Shown here in pieces: positions 1 through 8,081 of a stretch of DNA of 35,974 nt (the first letter of the stretch is position 1; each line of letters opens with the position of its first letter). The notes under the pieces are model-generated. The model was not told the DNA's origin. It was given only the letters and a program-made list of their open reading frames with translations, and made no database searches. Source of the DNA: Pseudorhodobacter aquimaris (lineage in GTDB: Bacteria > Pseudomonadota > Alphaproteobacteria > Rhodobacterales > Rhodobacteraceae); contig NZ_LGHS01000068.1 in the NCBI RefSeq assembly GCF_001202025.1, forward strand, positions 1 through 35,974, read 5' to 3'. Position numbers and translations under genes: made by a program.

Positions 1-548
1 AGTGGGCATCAAACAGCATCTCATGTGTTTGCAGCAGATAGGCCCGCACCAAGAATGCGCGGCTATGCGACAGCTTGATATGGGCGACCTACAGCTTGAT
101 GCGCTCACCGCCGACATAGGCCCAGTCCTCACTCCAGTCGAACTGGAAAGCCTCGCCCGGCGCGAACACCAGCGGCACGAAAGTCCCGCGATCTGTCGTG
201 TGATGCGCACGCTGCCGTTCACCCTTCCAGTCCCGCACGAAAGCCGCAACACGCTCGTAGGAACCGTCATACCCAAGCTTTACAAGATCGGCATGCATCA
301 GCTTCGCCGTTCGCCGTTCGGCGCTCCTTGCGTGATTTGCGCTGATCAGTCGTCAGCCATGCTGTAAGATGCTTGGCATAAGGGTCCAGTTTGCTGGGAC
401 GATCCGGCGCCTGAAACGCAGGTTCAACAATCCCTTCCCGCAAATACTTCTTGATCGTGTTGCGAGACACGCCCGTCCGACGCGCGATCTCGCGAATGGG
501 CATCTTATCTCGCAGCGCCCATTTCCGAATAACTTTCAAAAATCCCAT
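1..548 (-). pseudogene. istA: istA transposase of an IS21-family element, broken
   Basis: The N-terminal helix-turn-helix of an IstA DDE transposase is readable from the ATG at 548 (motifs MPIREIARRTGVSRNTIKKY and later SRKERRT). The reading then shifts frame. The 7-base unit CGCCGTT is present twice in tandem at 305-311 and 312-318; removing one copy restores the IstA sequence into KLMHADLVKLGYDGSYERV and then the catalytic-core segment FQFDWSEDWA. A second lesion is an in-frame TAG (plus-strand CTA at 89-91) where IstA proteins usually have a glutamine; the expected protein resumes after it (VAHIKLSHSRAFLVRAYLLQ) to the window edge. With a frameshift and a nonsense codon the gene should be inactive. 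An upstream in-frame ATG at 608 exists, but the conserved N-terminus starts at 548. Confidence 0.85.
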
Positions 549-661
549 GTCTATCACCCCATGTGCCCTCAGCTGATTCAAGCCTGGGCAAGGTTGCACA
601 TGGGTCAATTCTCAATGACAATTTCTGCTGTTGCCGGGGCAGCTCTCAGTGACAATCAACA
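1..661 (-). mobile_element. IS21-family insertion sequence, left part, degenerate and cut by window edge
   Basis: The segment holds the beginning of an IS21-type element read on the minus strand and continuing past base 1. The outer end is placed at about 661. Reading inward on the minus strand it starts TGTTGATTGTCACTGAGAG, and the core CTCARTGACAAT occurs twice (611-622 and 644-655), matching the repeated terminal motifs usual for IS21 ends. The neighbouring minus-strand reading frame from 895 hits a stop exactly in the terminal TGTTGA, which supports this boundary. The second IS21 gene (istB) would lie outside the window. Confidence 0.75.
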
Positions 662-895
662 GGCTATTTCTTCAATTTGTTCAGAGTTTAGCGCCAAGCC
701 TGCAATGTCTGGATTTTTACGGATTAAGGCCTCTCGCCTTTCACTGCCATCTGCCATTTTTGCTACGACGTCTATTGGGACACGTGGGCGAAGAGTGGAC
801 AAGGACTCACAGATTTTTTCGACCTGGCCGCGTGCAACACTGGGATGTGTTGCCAATAAAGTATCTATTTTCCTTTCCAACAAAGTCGCAAGCAT
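656..895 (-). pseudogene. N-terminal fragment of an unknown protein, cut by IS21
   Basis: This is a 79-residue minus-strand frame beginning MLATLLERKIDTLLATHPSV. It is charged, looks helical, has no membrane segment, and I do not recognise its family. The last native codons read EEIA; the next two (Cys, stop) are the first bases of the IS21 end, so the gene was probably longer and lost its 3' part to the insertion. A second in-frame ATG lies a few codons downstream of the first. Whether the fragment is expressed cannot be judged. It could also be a chance frame, but the clean join to the IS end argues for a real truncated gene. Confidence 0.45.
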
Positions 896-1083
896 ACCAT
901 CCTATCGAGACATAGTTTTCCCAACAGCAGAAGGAGTGCGAGGCGAAATTAAAAACGTCCGTTGAACGATCCTCAAACGTACAGCCCACAGTCATTCGAT
1001 GCACCGTTCACAAATGACGGTCGTGCGGGATAAAGCGGACACTCACGGAGCCTGGTCCAGAGGTCCGCCCCTGCGGACGACAA

Positions 1084-1869
1084 TCATTTTTTCCGGGGTA
1101 GAACCTCACTAGGGTCGACCCCCGTATCACGGCAAAGTTGCGCGAAGAATTCGTCGGCACGCTCGGACATCGCGAACTCCTCGAATTGAGCCGAAGTAGA
1201 ACCGTCCATTATCAGGCTTCCTTTCCCCGAAAGCGAGACGAACCGGCTGCGGCAGGCCTTCAGGTACGAAGCGAGATCGGACCGGGTGAGTGTCCCCTCT
1301 CGTTCGAGAAAAGCCTTCAGGATACATTCGGCATTCATCTCTACCCGCTGTTGACCCGCTGCTATGTCTAGCGGCTCCTTTTCAAGCATCGCACCGACCG
1401 CTCTATTCACAGATCTCTCCACCAAGATCATGTTAACCCAAGCGTCCGGCCAAATGTCACTGAGTCGAGCTTGGCTGACAGCATGGTCGCCGTCGAAGAG
1501 ATGAATATCCTTCTCCGAGCCTTCTAGCGTCCGCAACTGAGCTTTTACGGCGTCTCTATAGGAGGAGTAACGCACAGAAACCCATATTTGACTGTACTCC
1601 AGACCTTCCGGATACCCCCATCGCATGACTTGGCCAGATACAACTACGGCCTTTCGCCGTCGACCGATTGGCACGATTGTAAGCTTGTTTTCCTCGACCC
1701 AACCTTTCAGAGCGCTCCGGTCTTTAGTCGCGATAGGGAGACGAACGTCGCCTTCGATCGCCGTCAGAAAATCCATCTCGGTGGAATGGATCATCAAAAT
1801 TTGATCGTCGAAGGAGTTACTCTTTTGCATGTAGGGCTCACTATTCTGCACCTTATTCGGTTTTTCCAT
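1084..1869 (-). CDS. Hypothetical protein, 261 aa, unknown function
   Basis: This intact frame of 261 codons is the only undamaged gene among the mobile-element relics of the left end. The protein is soluble, rich in charged residues, and shows no signal peptide or membrane segment. A central patch around residues 130-165 (LFDGDHAVSQARL followed by PDAWVNMILVERSVNRAVG) looks conserved, and the C-terminal 90 residues look helical and end in a basic tail (LPRKK). I do not recognise the family. The start is uncertain: Met1 (ATG at 1867-1869), Met14 and Met26 are in frame and none has a clear ribosome binding site. Lying between an IS21 end and IS3/IS630 relics, it may be mobile-element cargo, but that is inference. 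Confidence 0.55.
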   Translation of the reverse strand: MEKPNKVQNSEPYMQKSNSFDDQILMIHSTEMDFLTAIEGDVRLPIATKDRSALKGWVEENKLTIVPIGRRRKAVVVSGQVMRWGYPEGLEYSQIWVSVRYSSYRDAVKAQLRTLEGSEKDIHLFDGDHAVSQARLSDIWPDAWVNMILVERSVNRAVGAMLEKEPLDIAAGQQRVEMNAECILKAFLEREGTLTRSDLASYLKACRSRFVSLSGKGSLIMDGSTSAQFEEFAMSERADEFFAQLCRDTGVDPSEVLPRKK

Positions 1870-2139
1870 ATAAGCGCAGACCGTAGTGATGTCGGCAAGG
1901 AACCGCGCTAGTGCTGGAAATCGAATTATCCTTCGGTGGGGGGCGCTATCCGCGCTGGCGAAGACAAAAGTTCTAAGACTTTACGCCATTTCGAGCCTGA
2001 TCGAGTTTTTCAACAACATCGGCTCGATTGTGCCGTTCGCTGCGCTCCGCCAGAGCGGCAGCTTTCAAGAAGTGAACCAAGCGGATACCGATCTTGGATT
2101 GCGGGCCTTGCGCGGCCGTCCCGCCAGTCGCAGGCAACG
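1870..2139. other. Gene-poor stretch between the hypothetical gene and the IS3 relic
   Basis: Short frames exist on both strands but none resembles a known protein. The segment around 2000-2030 (GAGTTTTTCAACAACATCGG) has the look of sequence found beside IS elements in related genomes, so it may be a further relic. I cannot assign it. Confidence 0.3.
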
Positions 2140-2536
2140 GACTGACTTGGTCACATTTGCACATATCAAGGAACAATCTCGACTTAGCCTTGGTCGCTAC
2201 GGCAGGCCACGGATGACCGAAAAGCTGAAAAGAGATTGCTCTGAATGTCGGTCATCGTTGCGTTGGCCGCTTGACGCGTCAGAACGGCATATCTGTTGTT
2301 CGGACACGTAAACATAAGGTCACGACAGCTAGCAATCATAAGTTCAAAATTGCGCCCAATCTGCTGGATAGGGACTTTATCGCCGCGGGGCCAAACCCGA
2401 CATGGGCAGGCGACATTAGTTATGTGTGGACCCGGGAGGGCTGGCGTCCGACATGGGCCTCAGACCAGCGGCGGCCCTATGTCGAACTTGGCTGTCATCC
2501 TTGATCTGCATTCACGCCGTGTGATCGGCTGGCCGC
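2140..2536 (+). pseudogene. IS3-family transposase (orfB) remnant
   Basis: Pieces of an IS3-family OrfB integrase-type transposase are readable on the plus strand in three frames. The first is FAHIKEQSRLSLGRYGRPRM at about 2155-2220. Next comes VGRLxRQNGISVVRTRKHKV through LDRDF and WAGDISYVWTREGW at about 2260-2440. Finally, after extra bases, LAVILDLHSRRVIGW ends near 2531. The WAGDISYVWT segment carries the first catalytic Asp region of the rve domain. At least two frame changes and loss of everything after RRVIGW show that the gene is dead. At its 3' side it is fused to an oppositely oriented IS630 relic. The usual upstream orfA was not found. Confidence 0.8.
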
Positions 2537-3257
2537 GTCGATCTTTTTGAGGAAGTCGAGAAACTCGATTGCCCGATGGCGCTTGTAGCATTTGCCGATC
2601 ACCGCCAGCGTGGCGATGTCCAACGCGGCAAACAACGACGTCGTGCCATGTCGGATGTAGGTATGGGTTCTGCGCTCGGCGACACCCGGTGCCATCGGCA
2701 GCACGGGCTGTTCCCGATCCAATGCCTGGATTTACGATTTTTCGTCTACGCACAAAACGATAGCCCTGTCCGGCGGTGACATGTAGAGGCCGACGATGTC
2801 CTGCACCGTGTCGACGAACAGCGGATCGGTCGAGAGCTTGAACGTCTCGCTCCGATGCGGCTGCAGACCAAATGCGGCCCATATGCGCCGGATGGTGGTG
2901 TGCGAAAGGCGGTCGCCGCGGCCATCGAACGGATCGACCAATGGGTGGCGTCCTTCGGCGTGGCGTTCAAAGTGCGCTCATCACCTCCGCCACCTGTGCA
3001 TCCGACACCGTACGCGGGCGACCGGGACGGCACTCGTCGGTAAGCCCTTCGATCCTATCTTTCACGAACCGCCTGCGCCACTTACCAACGGTGTGTTCAT
3101 GCATTCCGAGTCGGACACCCACTTCCTTGCTTTGCAAGCCTTCCGCACAGAGCAGGATAATTCGGCACCGATCCGATAGAGACCGCGCCGCCTTGTGCCG
3201 ACGCACCTGCGCTTCCAGAAAGGTTCGTTCCTCATTGCTCAGGATCACCTCGGCCAC
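2533..3257 (-). pseudogene. IS630-family transposase remnant
   Basis: On the minus strand a helix-turn-helix N-terminus starts at the ATG at 3257 (MAEVILSNEERTFLEAQ) and runs to the GRPRTVSDAQVAEVM segment near 2975. The frame changes to give ERTLNATPKDATHWSIRSMA, then changes again near 2905 into HTTIRRIWAAFGLQPHRSE and PDRAIVLCVDEKS, the region of the first catalytic Asp of the DDE domain. A TAA (plus-strand TTA at 2732-2734) follows where a Gln codon is expected; the same frame then continues QALDREQPVLPMAPG and reaches FLKKIDAA at about 2535. The C-terminal third, including the second Asp and the Glu, is missing. Two frameshifts, one nonsense codon and the truncation make it inactive. Confidence 0.85.
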
Positions 3258-3346
3258 CGCACGTCCCGCTATCGCAGCATCTCCTGTTTCACATCACAGA
3301 AATGATACGAATTATAGTTCCGGGCGACTAGGGCGTAAGGTGCCTT

Positions 3347-5578
3347 TTACGGGATAGGTTCATCTGAAATCAGTTTTTCCAAGAGGGCGCGTGCGGCGAC
3401 ACTTTCCTCCAAGGTGGCACGGCCTTGCGCGAGTGGCCCCTGCGCTTGCGATTCGGTTTCAGGAAGTACTGCAGAGTTAGTGTTCTGAGAAAGATCCGTG
3501 TCCACAACGAGCGCTGCGGCCTCCTGCCAAATACCACCTGGTGCCAAAGTAACAAGCTTTGGCCACTCTTCTTGTTGCCGCGCTGTGCGAGCGGCTTCAT
3601 CTCGCTGCCCGGCATTTGCCAATTGCTCAACTGCATCGGGGGTTCGGAGTGCTGCGAGCGCCTTAACCCTCAATGCGTCTGCTGCGTCACCAGAAAGATT
3701 CGCAAGATAGTCTAGCGCAGTAATGGCATCACTGCGTGCGATTTCAGCCTCGGCCCGCAACAGTAGATCTGAAGCAGCCATTTCATTGGGGTTAGCAGCA
3801 TTTGGGCTAACCCATTTGATTGCTTGATCTGGAAAGTTGAGATCAAGCAAGCGGCGTGCCAGCTTTTGTCGGGTCGCTATGGACGTATTTGGAATTCGGG
3901 CTGATTTTTGTAATATTGCATGGTTTAAGATAGCCCGATCTGTGCCGCGTTCTGCAAGTATGCGCCAAATAGGTGTGGCCTCCTGAATTGGAATGGCCGA
4001 CGTCTCAAAGGCTAACGTATAGCGGTCTTGTGATGCGTAGGCCAATGCAATTGCGTTGCGCAGATCGCTTTCACCAACACCGCCCCTTGCCTCTTTTAGC
4101 AAGGCTTCAGCAGATGTTGTTAAGTCTAAACTTACTTCTTGCCCATCGTTTGCGAGCATTTGAATAAGCGCAATAGTTGATTCAACCCCGGCAGGCCCCG
4201 AGCTTCCCGAAAGAGGGGAGAGAATGGCCTCGGCATTGACGGTGTCACCTTTCGCCAGATCAATTCTGGCCTTCATGAGTTGAACAGCAGCGGTGTCATC
4301 TCCGGGTGCGCGCAGGATAGCATCGCGAATTGCTCTCGCCGTGGCGGTATCGCCCTGCGCCAAGAACCTATTCGCCAAGCCCGGCCCAAGTTGCCGTCGC
4401 AGATGCAAAGGCAAGCCAGAAAAGCTGCGCAAGACCGCGGGAATGGCGACTTGGTTTGGCGAAGGCAGCTCGGCTTTGGACAACACGGCCCAAAATGACG
4501 CCAAGGAATCGCAGATCTCCATACCATCAAAAACCGTACCTGGCGGGACCTCCATATCTACGATGTAGGACATCGTTTCCCATATTCTGCGATCAGGCAT
4601 ATCTACATTTAGTGCCGAAAGAGTTTGGCGCGCTTCCGCACCGAAGCCCAAAGCCAGAAGGTACTGCACACGGCGCGTGATGGCATCTTGGCTAGGCCGG
4701 TCAAACTCGCCGACAAGACTGGTTGTATTTGTTGCGAAATCCAGCGCAGGATTCCCGGACCCTGCCCAGGTTGTGATGTCAAGCCGCGCATCGGCAAAAC
4801 AGGGGGTCCCATTTCCTGTCATGCTATCCAACTGGCGTTCAGATGCAGTGGGATCAATTCCAATGTGATTGCCTGTGCTAATGTTGTTTTTGGCGCCAGC
4901 GGTGGCAGCTGGTGCGTCCCCAATGTCCAGTTTTCCTGTGGCTTCAACCATTCCTGCAGCAACAGCTTTGCTGAGTTGCCACAACAATTCATCCCGAGCC
5001 TTATTAAGCTGCAAGGGTGGGTTTTCCAGTGGAATAGAGTGTTCGGGCTGAGGGCTTCGCGCTGCAGTGCCTATCGCGTTAGCAAAAGCTTTGGCCTCAA
5101 GTGTTGTCATCTTGTCTTCGGGCTCCGGCGCGACGACGGCAGGTGTTGCGCCAGCTGCAGATGTTAGCGATTGCAACTTCGTACCATCTACCTTCAACTC
5201 AAAAGATGAGCCTTCGGGAGCGCTGCCATCCTTGATATCCACGACCAAAATGCCAGGCTCAAGCTCAAAAGGCATTGCATAACAATCACAGTCTAATGTC
5301 AGGCGTACAGAAGATGAGTTTGGCACCGCTGTGATCTTGGATAGGCGTTTGGTCGTCAACCGACGATATACATCGCTCAGGTCAAAGCGCGGCTTCTGCC
5401 CCTTCATATCCAATATGTAACCATCATCCGTTCTGTTTAAAGACCATTCGGCCGAGCCTGAATAACTAAACACAAGTCGTGAAAATCCAGAATGCTCGCC
5501 AGAGGTCACGGCAATACTTTGCGCGTTCCCCGTTTGAAATGAGGCCAAAAAGAATAGAATGGTGATCAGTAACTTCAT
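3347..5578 (-). CDS. Large periplasmic protein of the flagellar motor operon (possible MotC-like role)
   Basis: The 743-residue protein begins with a signal peptide (MKLLITILFFLASFQTGNA). Residues about 20-115 look like a beta-rich AMIN-like domain (SGFSRLVFSYSG, YILDMKGQKPRFDL). A low-complexity linker follows, then a long helical, Ala/Leu-rich C-terminal half (about 290-740) with the feel of TPR/SEL1-like repeats (LGFGAEARQTLSAL, GDTATARAIRDAIL, AKGDTVNAEAIL). Its ATG overlaps the motA stop by four bases (ATGA), so it is translationally coupled to motA. I know no experimentally named member. In rhizobia the periplasmic MotC, chaperoned by MotE, supports MotB. A MotE-like gene lies two genes upstream here, so a MotC-like function is a reasonable inference, but MotC homology is not demonstrated and the length is much greater. 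Confidence 0.7.
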   Translation of the reverse strand: MKLLITILFFLASFQTGNAQSIAVTSGEHSGFSRLVFSYSGSAEWSLNRTDDGYILDMKGQKPRFDLSDVYRRLTTKRLSKITAVPNSSSVRLTLDCDCYAMPFELEPGILVVDIKDGSAPEGSSFELKVDGTKLQSLTSAAGATPAVVAPEPEDKMTTLEAKAFANAIGTAARSPQPEHSIPLENPPLQLNKARDELLWQLSKAVAAGMVEATGKLDIGDAPAATAGAKNNISTGNHIGIDPTASERQLDSMTGNGTPCFADARLDITTWAGSGNPALDFATNTTSLVGEFDRPSQDAITRRVQYLLALGFGAEARQTLSALNVDMPDRRIWETMSYIVDMEVPPGTVFDGMEICDSLASFWAVLSKAELPSPNQVAIPAVLRSFSGLPLHLRRQLGPGLANRFLAQGDTATARAIRDAILRAPGDDTAAVQLMKARIDLAKGDTVNAEAILSPLSGSSGPAGVESTIALIQMLANDGQEVSLDLTTSAEALLKEARGGVGESDLRNAIALAYASQDRYTLAFETSAIPIQEATPIWRILAERGTDRAILNHAILQKSARIPNTSIATRQKLARRLLDLNFPDQAIKWVSPNAANPNEMAASDLLLRAEAEIARSDAITALDYLANLSGDAADALRVKALAALRTPDAVEQLANAGQRDEAARTARQQEEWPKLVTLAPGGIWQEAAALVVDTDLSQNTNSAVLPETESQAQGPLAQGRATLEESVAARALLEKLISDEPIP

Positions 5579-6444
5579 GCCGCTTCCTGTTTCAAACCAC
5601 GCAACGCTTCCTCAAGGTCTGAAAAGCTGGGTCTGACGTGATGTGGGGTGTTTTGACGACCGACTTCGATACAGATATTTGCAGGGTGGTTGTGAAGATT
5701 GGCGATCAGGACTTCTCGGATCAGGAGGTAGAAATGGTTGTCGTCCTCAGTTACCGATTTCACCCGTGACGCGAATGGTCCAACCAAGCCGTATGCGAGG
5801 AATACGCCCAAAAAAGTCCCGACCAATGCGCCACCGATCATTTTTCCCAAAATCTCGGGGGGCTGGTCCAATGCACCCATAGTCTTGATGATACCCAAAA
5901 CCGCGGCGACGATTCCAAGAGCGGGCAGGGCATCGGCCATACTTTGAAGTGCATGGCTGGAATGCATTGCATGATTTTGAGTCGTTTCCATGCGCTTGTC
6001 CAGCACCTCTTCTACTTGATGTGGATCATCATAATTCATAGATGCCGCGCGCAATGTGTCGCAAATCAGCTCAATGGATTCGTGGTCTTTCTGGATGTTT
6101 GGATAACGTTGGAATACGCTCGATTCCGAAGGGTTCTCAATGTGCTCTTCAAGTGCAACAGGATTTGCTTTCGCAATGCGAATAAGCTCGAATAACAGGC
6201 ACAGAAGGTCACGATAGTCGGCCGGTTTCCACTTCGGCCCTTTGAATACTTTTCCAAGATCACGCCCTGTGGCCTTAACCGCCGCAAAGTCGTTTGAGAC
6301 AAAAAATGTGCCTATTGCAGCACCACCGATCATAATCATCTCAAACGGCATTGCCTTGAGGATGATACCAAGTTTGCCGCCAGCAAGCACAAAGCCGCCG
6401 AAAACCATGACAAAGATGACAAGGATACCTATGAGGCCAAACAT
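5575..6444 (-). CDS. motA: Flagellar motor stator protein MotA
   Basis: This 289-aa protein has four predicted membrane helices: residues about 1-20, 32-52 (MPFEMIMIGGAAIGTFFVSN), 170-190 (ADALPALGIVAAVLGIIKTM) and 200-225 (IGGALVGTFLGVFLAYGLVG). A large cytoplasmic loop between helices 2 and 3 contains FQRYPNIQKDHESIELICDT, typical of proteobacterial MotA. MotA forms the five-fold ring of the proton-driven stator around MotB and exerts torque on FliG. MotB is not in this window. The gene lies in a minus-strand operon downstream of fliL and the motE-like gene and overlaps the next gene by four bases. The length is normal for the family. Confidence 0.95.
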   Translation of the reverse strand: MFGLIGILVIFVMVFGGFVLAGGKLGIILKAMPFEMIMIGGAAIGTFFVSNDFAAVKATGRDLGKVFKGPKWKPADYRDLLCLLFELIRIAKANPVALEEHIENPSESSVFQRYPNIQKDHESIELICDTLRAASMNYDDPHQVEEVLDKRMETTQNHAMHSSHALQSMADALPALGIVAAVLGIIKTMGALDQPPEILGKMIGGALVGTFLGVFLAYGLVGPFASRVKSVTEDDNHFYLLIREVLIANLHNHPANICIEVGRQNTPHHVRPSFSDLEEALRGLKQEAA

Positions 6445-6512
6445 GTGCTGCTCCTGAAGTTGTTCGTTGCTGCCAAAGTGGCAGAGACCCGTTAATAAAG
6501 CCTGATCTCAGC

Positions 6513-7109
6513 TTAGTTTTTAGGAACTTTGGCGTTGCGGCCGGCCAAAAGAACACTGACGGTATATGCATCTTCGGGTGTCATTCCCGACAGGATCGCA
6601 GCAGATGATTCCGGACGCATACGCCCCAGAAAACCCGCAGCAAATTCTGGTGCCATTGTTGCGAATAATGCGGCGGCATCTTTGGGCTTCATAGATTGAT
6701 AGACCTCGGTGAGCCGGGTCAGGTCTGCCTCTGACGCGCCATCCGCACGGGCCAGGGTATCGCTCAATTTTGCCTCCGCTTCTGCAAGTTTTGCCAAGCG
6801 TTGCTCTATGGCGTCATCTGCAAGAGAGAGTGCGGCAAATCGATCGGTTAGGGCTGCCTCGCGTGCTGAGACGCGCATTTCACGCTCGGCCAGCGCTTCT
6901 GCCAATGCAAGCGGCGGCGTGGGGCAGCTCAGCGCTTTGGCGGCAGGACTTCCTGATGTATCCGCCACCTCCGTGCCGGTGCGCGCCATCGCCAAGCCGA
7001 TTCCATCGCCCAACCGAATTAGGCCAGAGACTGCCATAAAAGCCGCCAAGGTTACCAATGCCCCCCGTCCCGACTTTTTCCGTGCCGAGACCTTTTTCTG
7101 CGCTTTCAT
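6513..7109 (-). CDS. motE: MotE-like flagellar protein with MgtE-N/FliG-like C-terminus
   Basis: This 198-aa protein has a basic N-terminus (KAQKKVSARKKSGRG) followed by a membrane or signal helix (about 17-42), a coiled-coil segment (about 78-125, IEQRLAKLAEAEAKLSDTL), and a C-terminal domain of about 60 residues (VYQSMKPKDAAALFATM, FLGRMRPESSAAILSGM). That domain matches the MgtE-N/FliG-M-like fold seen in MotE-type proteins. MotE of Sinorhizobium meliloti is a periplasmic chaperone for MotC. The start ATG overlaps the stop of the upstream 131-aa gene by four bases. The symbol is given by family resemblance and position between fliL and motA; the precise partner is inferred. Confidence 0.7.
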   Translation of the reverse strand: MKAQKKVSARKKSGRGALVTLAAFMAVSGLIRLGDGIGLAMARTGTEVADTSGSPAAKALSCPTPPLALAEALAEREMRVSAREAALTDRFAALSLADDAIEQRLAKLAEAEAKLSDTLARADGASEADLTRLTEVYQSMKPKDAAALFATMAPEFAAGFLGRMRPESSAAILSGMTPEDAYTVSVLLAGRNAKVPKN

Positions 7110-7501
7110 TCCGCAGCCTCCAAATTATCGTGCGACAACTTGCGACGCACGAAACGAAGACGTTTTTCAGGTTCATGACCCGACGAATCAGATTTGGCCG
7201 CATTTGATTTTGGCGCATCCGGCAGGTCATGCATTGAGGCCAGCAAAAGCTCCAACCGCGCGGCAACACCCTCGCCCCGCTGAGTCAAGCTATCAAGTGA
7301 CTTCGCCTGATGATCGGCAGCGCCACGCGCTTTTTCCAATACGCGTGTCATGTCGTCAACCTGTGAGGACAGAACAGCAATTGCCCCGCCCATACCCGTC
7401 TCCAGTGTTTGCAGCTTTTTCAACCTGCGCGCCAGAATGTAGCAGTAGATCGCGGCGCCAAATGCACCGGATGCCAAAAGAATGTCAGCGATTAGTTGCA
7501 T
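7106..7501 (-). CDS. Small membrane-anchored coiled-coil protein in the fliL-motA operon
   Basis: This 131-aa protein has one N-terminal membrane helix (about 3-24, LIADILLASGAFGAAIYCYI) followed by a charged region predicted as coiled coil (about 25-95) and a hydrophilic tail rich in Lys/Arg/Ser. It has no catalytic motif and I do not recognise an experimentally studied family, although similar small proteins commonly sit between fliL and motA in Rhodobacteraceae. It starts 13 bases after the fliL stop and overlaps the motE-like gene by four bases, so it is probably co-translated with stator genes and may act at the membrane side of the motor. Functional assignment is inference from context only. 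Confidence 0.65.
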   Translation of the reverse strand: MQLIADILLASGAFGAAIYCYILARRLKKLQTLETGMGGAIAVLSSQVDDMTRVLEKARGAADHQAKSLDSLTQRGEGVAARLELLLASMHDLPDAPKSNAAKSDSSGHEPEKRLRFVRRKLSHDNLEAAE

Positions 7502-7514
7502 TTTCTTACCTCAC

Positions 7515-7997
7515 TCAGTTCAATACAAATTCGGTTATCAAAAGGTCGCGCACGCGCCCTTCGCCGGTCACGATTTGAATTCGTCGCAGCATATGCGCGC
7601 GAATACGGATCAGGGCGGACGGATCTTCTAGCTGGGTCACATCGATTGCCCGCAGATAGCCGTTCATGATGTCCATGATGCGCGGCATAAGAAGAGTTAC
7701 CTCCTCAACCATCGGGGTGTTCACCTCAATCTGTGAGGTAAAGCGTAAGTGGCGCGCAGAAGAGCCGGGTGTCAGGGAAACGATGATCGGTTCCACTGGC
7801 ACAAAGGCGATGTCTGGCAGCGGGCTGGATGTAACGACAGCCACCTCTTCCTCATGCGCGCCCAAGATCATCCCTGACCAGGTCGCGTAAAAACCACCGC
7901 CCCCCAAAACAAGCGCCAAGACCGCGCCGATCATAATCGGAAGCTTTGATTTTTTTTTCGGGGTGGCTTCTTCGTCTGGGGTTTCAGCCTCGGCCAT
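7515..7997 (-). CDS. fliL: Flagellar basal body-associated protein FliL
   Basis: This 160-aa protein has a short charged cytoplasmic tail (EEATPKKKSK), one membrane helix (about 20-42, LPIMIGAVLALVLGGGGFYA) and a periplasmic FliL domain (about 60-160; FVPVEPIIVSL, RHLRFTSQIEV, LMPRIMDIMNGYLRAI). The domain ends in the family's typical RVRDLLITEFVLN. FliL forms a ring around the stator and helps MotAB work under load. It heads the minus-strand operon fliL - 131-aa gene - motE-like - motA - large periplasmic protein, and is divergent from fliF. The start ATG at 7997 gives the usual length. Confidence 0.92.
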   Translation of the reverse strand: MAEAETPDEEATPKKKSKLPIMIGAVLALVLGGGGFYATWSGMILGAHEEEVAVVTSSPLPDIAFVPVEPIIVSLTPGSSARHLRFTSQIEVNTPMVEEVTLLMPRIMDIMNGYLRAIDVTQLEDPSALIRIRAHMLRRIQIVTGEGRVRDLLITEFVLN

Positions 7998-8044
7998 CGG
8001 GTACTCCGTCCATTGCTCATAAAATATCTATAAGCCGCTGGTCA

Positions 8045-8059
8045 CTAACCGATTATTAA
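8045..8059. promoter_or_regulatory. Possible CtrA binding site between fliL and fliF
   Basis: The sequence CTAA-N7-TTAA (minus strand TTAA-N7-TTAG) matches seven of the eight fixed bases of the alphaproteobacterial CtrA consensus TTAA-N7-TTAA. It lies in the 84-base gap between divergent fliL and fliF, where a shared control site would act. CtrA controls motility genes in several Rhodobacteraceae. One near-match in a short AT-rich gap can arise by chance. Confidence 0.4.
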
Positions 8060-8081
8060 TATCAATCCGCGAAACCTGAGG

